Below, piece after piece: positions 61,227 through 64,000 of a DNA stretch of 64,000 bases. Position numbers and translations under genes: made by a program. Within the stretch, counting starts at the first letter, position 1. The number at the start of each line of letters is the position of its first letter. This DNA comes from Actimicrobium sp. CCC2.4 (GTDB lineage: Bacteria; Pseudomonadota; Gammaproteobacteria; Burkholderiales; Burkholderiaceae_D). The DNA lies in NCBI RefSeq assembly GCF_034347385.1, contig NZ_CP133777.1:1364001-1428000 (forward strand), read 5' to 3'. The notes under the pieces are model-generated. The model saw only the letters and a list, made by a program, of their open reading frames with translations. It did not search any database and was not told where the DNA came from.

Positions 61227-62233
61227 CGATGCGTATTGTGGTGCTGGGCAGCGGTTCGGTGGGCACCTATGTCGGCGGCGCGCTGCTCGATGCGGGCGCC
61301 GATGTGGTGCTGATCGGTCGCGAGCGGATGCGGCAACGTCTGCTGCAACACGGACTGGTGCTGACCGACATGCAGCAGCGCGCAGTGCGGCTTGCCGGCA
61401 GCGACGTTCCCTATTCTGTGGACCCGCAGGCATTGGCGGGTGCGGACCTGATCCTGCTGACGGTCAAGAGCAGCGACACCGCAGCGGCAGCGGAACTGAT
61501 CCTGCAACATGCCGCAGCGACCGTGCCGGTACTGAGCTTGCAAAACGGTATCGGCAATGCGGCGACACTGCGGCAAGTGCTGCCGGACTGGAATGTACTG
61601 GCCGGCATGGTGCCCTTCAATGTGGTGCAAATGGACGACGGTCGGCTGCATCGCGGTACGCAAGGCGAATTGATGGTCGAGGCATCACCCCTGCTGGCGG
61701 CCTGGTTGCCCCTGTTTGCCCGGGCGCATCTGCCACTGATCGAACGGGTCGATGTGGTCGAAGTTCAGTGGGGCAAGTTGCTGCTGAACTTGAACAATCC
61801 GCTCAACGCCTTGTCCGGCTTGCCCCTCAAAACCCAGTTGTCGCAGCGCGCCTGGCGACGTTGTCTGGCCCTGCTGGTCGACGAGGCACTCGCTACGCTG
61901 GATGCTGCCGGCATCGTCCCGGCACAAGTTGCCAGGATCGCGCCGCGTCGGTTGCCGTTACTGTTGCGCCTGCCGAACTGGCTGTTCACGCGCGTCGCCG
62001 CGCAAATGCTGCGGATCGATCCGGAAGCCCGCTCGTCAATGTGGGAAGACTTGCAAGCCGGGCGGCGTACCGAGATTGATTACCTCAATGGTGCCGTGGT
62101 GGCGCTGGCGGCCTCGCTGGGCCGGACTGCTCCGGCCAATCAGCAGCTGGTGGCACTGGTCCGGCAGGCTGAAAACGGTACTCTGCCCGCGCTCGACGGC
62201 AAGGTGCTGTGGCGTCAATTGCAGGCGCGATAG
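61223..62233 (+). CDS. panE: 2-dehydropantoate 2-reductase (PanE family)
   Basis: 336 residues. An N-terminal Rossmann motif GSGSVGTYVGG (residues 9-19) binds NADP. The conserved catalytic lysine lies in WGKLLLNLNNPLNAL near residue 182 and the active Glu region in SMWEDLQAGRRTEIDYLNG. It reduces ketopantoate to pantoate for CoA biosynthesis, although paralogues may act on other keto acids. It is translationally coupled to the DUF1275 gene by ATGA. Confidence 0.9.
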   Translation: MTMRIVVLGSGSVGTYVGGALLDAGADVVLIGRERMRQRLLQHGLVLTDMQQRAVRLAGSDVPYSVDPQALAGADLILLTVKSSDTAAAAELILQHAAATVPVLSLQNGIGNAATLRQVLPDWNVLAGMVPFNVVQMDDGRLHRGTQGELMVEASPLLAAWLPLFARAHLPLIERVDVVEVQWGKLLLNLNNPLNALSGLPLKTQLSQRAWRRCLALLVDEALATLDAAGIVPAQVARIAPRRLPLLLRLPNWLFTRVAAQMLRIDPEARSSMWEDLQAGRRTEIDYLNGAVVALAASLGRTAPANQQLVALVRQAENGTLPALDGKVLWRQLQAR

Positions 62234-62285
62234 CATCCCTGGGCATTGGACAGTTCCGGCTAGCAGGGCTGAGCAGATAGATCAT

Positions 62286-62313
62286 GGAACCCGCTGGATA
62301 TAGTTGCCACTGA
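62286..62313 (+). promoter_or_regulatory. Perfect hrp box (HrpL-type promoter) upstream of the YopJ-like gene
   Basis: GGAACC (62286-62291), exactly 15 bases, CCAC (62307-62310), then TGA, which satisfies NNA. This is a full match to the HrpL ECF sigma factor consensus GGAACC-N15/16-CCAC-NNA. It lies 104 bases before the start of the candidate effector gene. Confidence 0.75.
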
Positions 62314-62416
62314 AGTGAGCCCTGTTCGCGGCGATACCGCCCGATGCAAGACCGGGTAACTCCGCGCCGGCTGACACTGCCGACGTGCCGCACCCCCTGT
62401 CAGGATTTCCACTTCC

Positions 62417-63577
62417 ATGGACTTGTTACGTCAATCATTGCTCTCGCTGGCGCAGCTGCCACCCGCTTCCAGTGCGCCCTCGTCGCCGTCATTCGAGCTA
62501 CGCGAAACGCAGACCTTTCCCGGTAGTGTGCCGACCAGGATACTGCTCGGCAGGCCGGCGGACCGCGACACGCCACCGACCCGACTCACCGCGACATCAC
62601 CGCCGGCCAGAATAGCCCCGTCAGATTTTCTATCGGTAGACCTGGATGCGCAGGCCATGGACGAGTCTGAAAAATATGACAAGTATTTTCATGAAATTGG
62701 CTGCGGTTACAAAAAGCTTGTCGACTACATGTACATCGAGCCAGCGATTTGCCAGCCGACGCCGGCAGGACTGTCGTTGCTGGTCGAGGATTTCGTGGTC
62801 CGCACCAATCACGATTTGCGGGCTGTGGATCAGCAGAAGAGTGACGGCCCGGTGCCGACAATGATTGCCCGCTTCAAGGAATTTAGCACCCAGGCAGCGG
62901 GAATTCGGTTTGATCCCTTGCGGCCGGTCGGTGTCATTCTGACCCATGGTCAGCACCATGCTTGTCCGGTACTGTTCATGCGAAAGGGCCAGACCAACTA
63001 TGTGCTGATCTTCGATTCGACGTCCGGCTCGATGAAAAAGGCGTATCGCAAGGTCGGTACCTTTTTTCCGGATTGCCAAGTCTTGCTCAACGATGGCACG
63101 CGGCAGTCCGATAGTCAGTCCTGCATCACGGATGCCTACGAAATCCTGACCCGGGCATTCACCGTCGACGACCTGATCGGCAAGGTTGAGGAGCGCATTG
63201 CCGATGAATGCAGTGCATCGTCGAGCACGGCGGCAGCCAGCCGCGTCTTCCGTTTTTCGGCACCGGAGGTGGATAATTTCCGGCTCTTCAGGATGCCGGA
63301 AGAGTTGTGCTTTACGGCGCAGAGAACCGCCTTTGTCACGCAGACGTCGAAGGCCAAATTACAACTTCCGATCCGCGACAGAACCGGCCGGCTCACCACG
63401 TTGAAAGACATGATGCGCTTGAAGAAAACCGTGGCAATCGGCAACCAGTCCGAGAAGTGGATAGGGATTAATTCCTACCTCCATGAGGTCAGTCTCGAAC
63501 ACAGGGAGCGCATCAAGCAGCTGGTTGATCAGCGTGCGGTGGATCCCGGGCCGGTTATAGATGATGGCCCCCGGTGA
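62417..63577 (+). CDS. YopJ-like (C55) cysteine protease/acetyltransferase, candidate type III effector
   Basis: 386 residues. The N-terminal 70 residues are Ser/Pro-rich and disordered. The centre has a YopJ-type triad: His181 (QHHACPVLF), Asp200 exactly 19 residues later (YVLIFDS), and Cys236 in RQSDSQSC, with Gln230 six residues before it. In YopJ the His-Glu spacing is also 19 and the Cys motif is QRSSSEC; some members (PopP2) have Asp. Cys236 codon is at 63122-63124. YopJ enzymes acetylate host proteins. The perfect hrp box upstream supports T3SS linkage. Family assignment rests on motif spacing, not on a full alignment. Confidence 0.78.
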   Translation: MDLLRQSLLSLAQLPPASSAPSSPSFELRETQTFPGSVPTRILLGRPADRDTPPTRLTATSPPARIAPSDFLSVDLDAQAMDESEKYDKYFHEIGCGYKKLVDYMYIEPAICQPTPAGLSLLVEDFVVRTNHDLRAVDQQKSDGPVPTMIARFKEFSTQAAGIRFDPLRPVGVILTHGQHHACPVLFMRKGQTNYVLIFDSTSGSMKKAYRKVGTFFPDCQVLLNDGTRQSDSQSCITDAYEILTRAFTVDDLIGKVEERIADECSASSSTAAASRVFRFSAPEVDNFRLFRMPEELCFTAQRTAFVTQTSKAKLQLPIRDRTGRLTTLKDMMRLKKTVAIGNQSEKWIGINSYLHEVSLEHRERIKQLVDQRAVDPGPVIDDGPR

Positions 63578-63632
63578 CCTCACGTCCGGACTGCGATTGG
63601 CCCCCTGACGAATTGGCCACTCACCAGCCGGA

Positions 63633-64000
63633 TTAGAGTAAACCCATTTTTTTCGCGGCCGTCGTCAGCTCGGCACGGAAATCCGGATGCGCGATCGAGA
63701 TCATTTCGCGGGCACGCTGACTGGCCGATTTGCCGCGCAGTTGCGCCACGCCGAATTCGGTCACCACGTAATTCACGTCGTTCTTGCTGGTGCTGACATG
63801 GGTGCCCGGACACAGTACCGGCGCGATGCGTGAAATCGTGTCGCCCTTGGCCGTGGCGGGGACGACGATGAAGGCCTTGCCGCCTTCGGAGCGATTGGCT
63901 GCACGGACAAAATCGCTCTGGCCGCCGGTGCCCGAGTAGGGCATCGATGCCAGGCTTTCGGAGCCGCACTGGCCCAGCAGATCGACTTGCAAGCTCGCAT
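63633..64000 (-). CDS. Acetyl-CoA hydrolase/transferase, C-terminal part (truncated by window edge)
   Basis: About 122 residues; the frame continues beyond the window. LQVDLLGQCGSESL, then GGQSDFVRAANRSEGGKAFIV and TEFGVAQLRGKSASQRARE are typical of the C-terminal domain of the Ach1/ScpC-type CoA transferase family. It moves CoA between acyl-CoA and carboxylates such as acetate or succinate. The 5' end and substrate region are outside the window. Confidence 0.88.
   Translation of the reverse strand, partial: ASLQVDLLGQCGSESLASMPYSGTGGQSDFVRAANRSEGGKAFIVVPATAKGDTISRIAPVLCPGTHVSTSKNDVNYVVTEFGVAQLRGKSASQRAREMISIAHPDFRAELTTAAKKMGLL

Overview
The window looks like a chromosome segment of a betaproteobacterium of the order Burkholderiales, most likely Oxalobacteraceae-like. 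The indicators are a 16S-Ile-Ala-23S-5S rRNA operon, the order thrS-infC-rpmI-rplT-pheS-pheT-ihfA-merR, the prkA-yeaH-spoVR stress operon, and a DUF3305/DUF3306/TorD-associated formate dehydrogenase cluster. The genus is not resolved from sequence reading alone.

Layout. 1-9.4 kb: start of a LOV/PAS sensor gene (cut by the window edge), the tamA-tamB outer-membrane translocation pair, a patatin-like lipase, a REC-EAL protein, and two small genes. 9.4-13.5 kb: galE, ppx, a lysine/alanine-rich basic protein and an OlsB-like N-acyltransferase. 13.5-21.7 kb: a translation operon (thrS, infC, rpmI, rplT, pheS, pheT, ihfA, merR) with a candidate Thr attenuator before thrS, a non-AUG infC start, and a terminator or attenuator before pheS. 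21.7-26.5 kb (minus strand): prkA, yeaH/DUF444 and spoVR. prkA carries an apparent frameshift in an A8 tract. 26.5-28.8 kb: remains of at least four different insertion sequences. 29.0-34.8 kb: a complete rRNA operon with promoter, boxA sites, processing stems and terminator.

34.9-49.2 kb: an anaerobic or respiratory formate oxidation island. It holds mrp (Fe-S carrier), DUF3305, DUF3306, a polyferredoxin, a TorD-like chaperone, a small TAT protein, the FdhA/FdhB/FdhC enzyme, three small exported proteins, fdhD, and a TupBCA tungstate ABC transporter directly downstream. The catalytic subunit has Cys rather than selenocysteine, and linkage to a tungstate importer suggests a tungsten-dependent enzyme.

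49.2-64 kb: mixed metabolic genes (an SDR, a PcaB-PcaD fusion whose PcaB half has lost its signature loop, an M13 peptidase, a peptide-binding protein, a spermidine-synthase-like protein, a hypoxanthine-DNA glycosylase, a DUF1275 protein, a ketopantoate reductase and the end of an acetyl-CoA hydrolase/transferase). Two loci among them look like type III secretion effector loci. One is a CesT-type chaperone followed by an amidohydrolase-fold protein, with a second CesT-type gene divergent from it. The other is a YopJ-like protein with an H181/D200/C236 triad. The YopJ-like gene is preceded by a perfect match to the HrpL hrp box (GGAACC-N15-CCAC-NNA). The chaperone/amidohydrolase operon has a one-mismatch version. 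No secretion apparatus lies in the window, so these would be effectors located away from their machine. They are the most novel content here.
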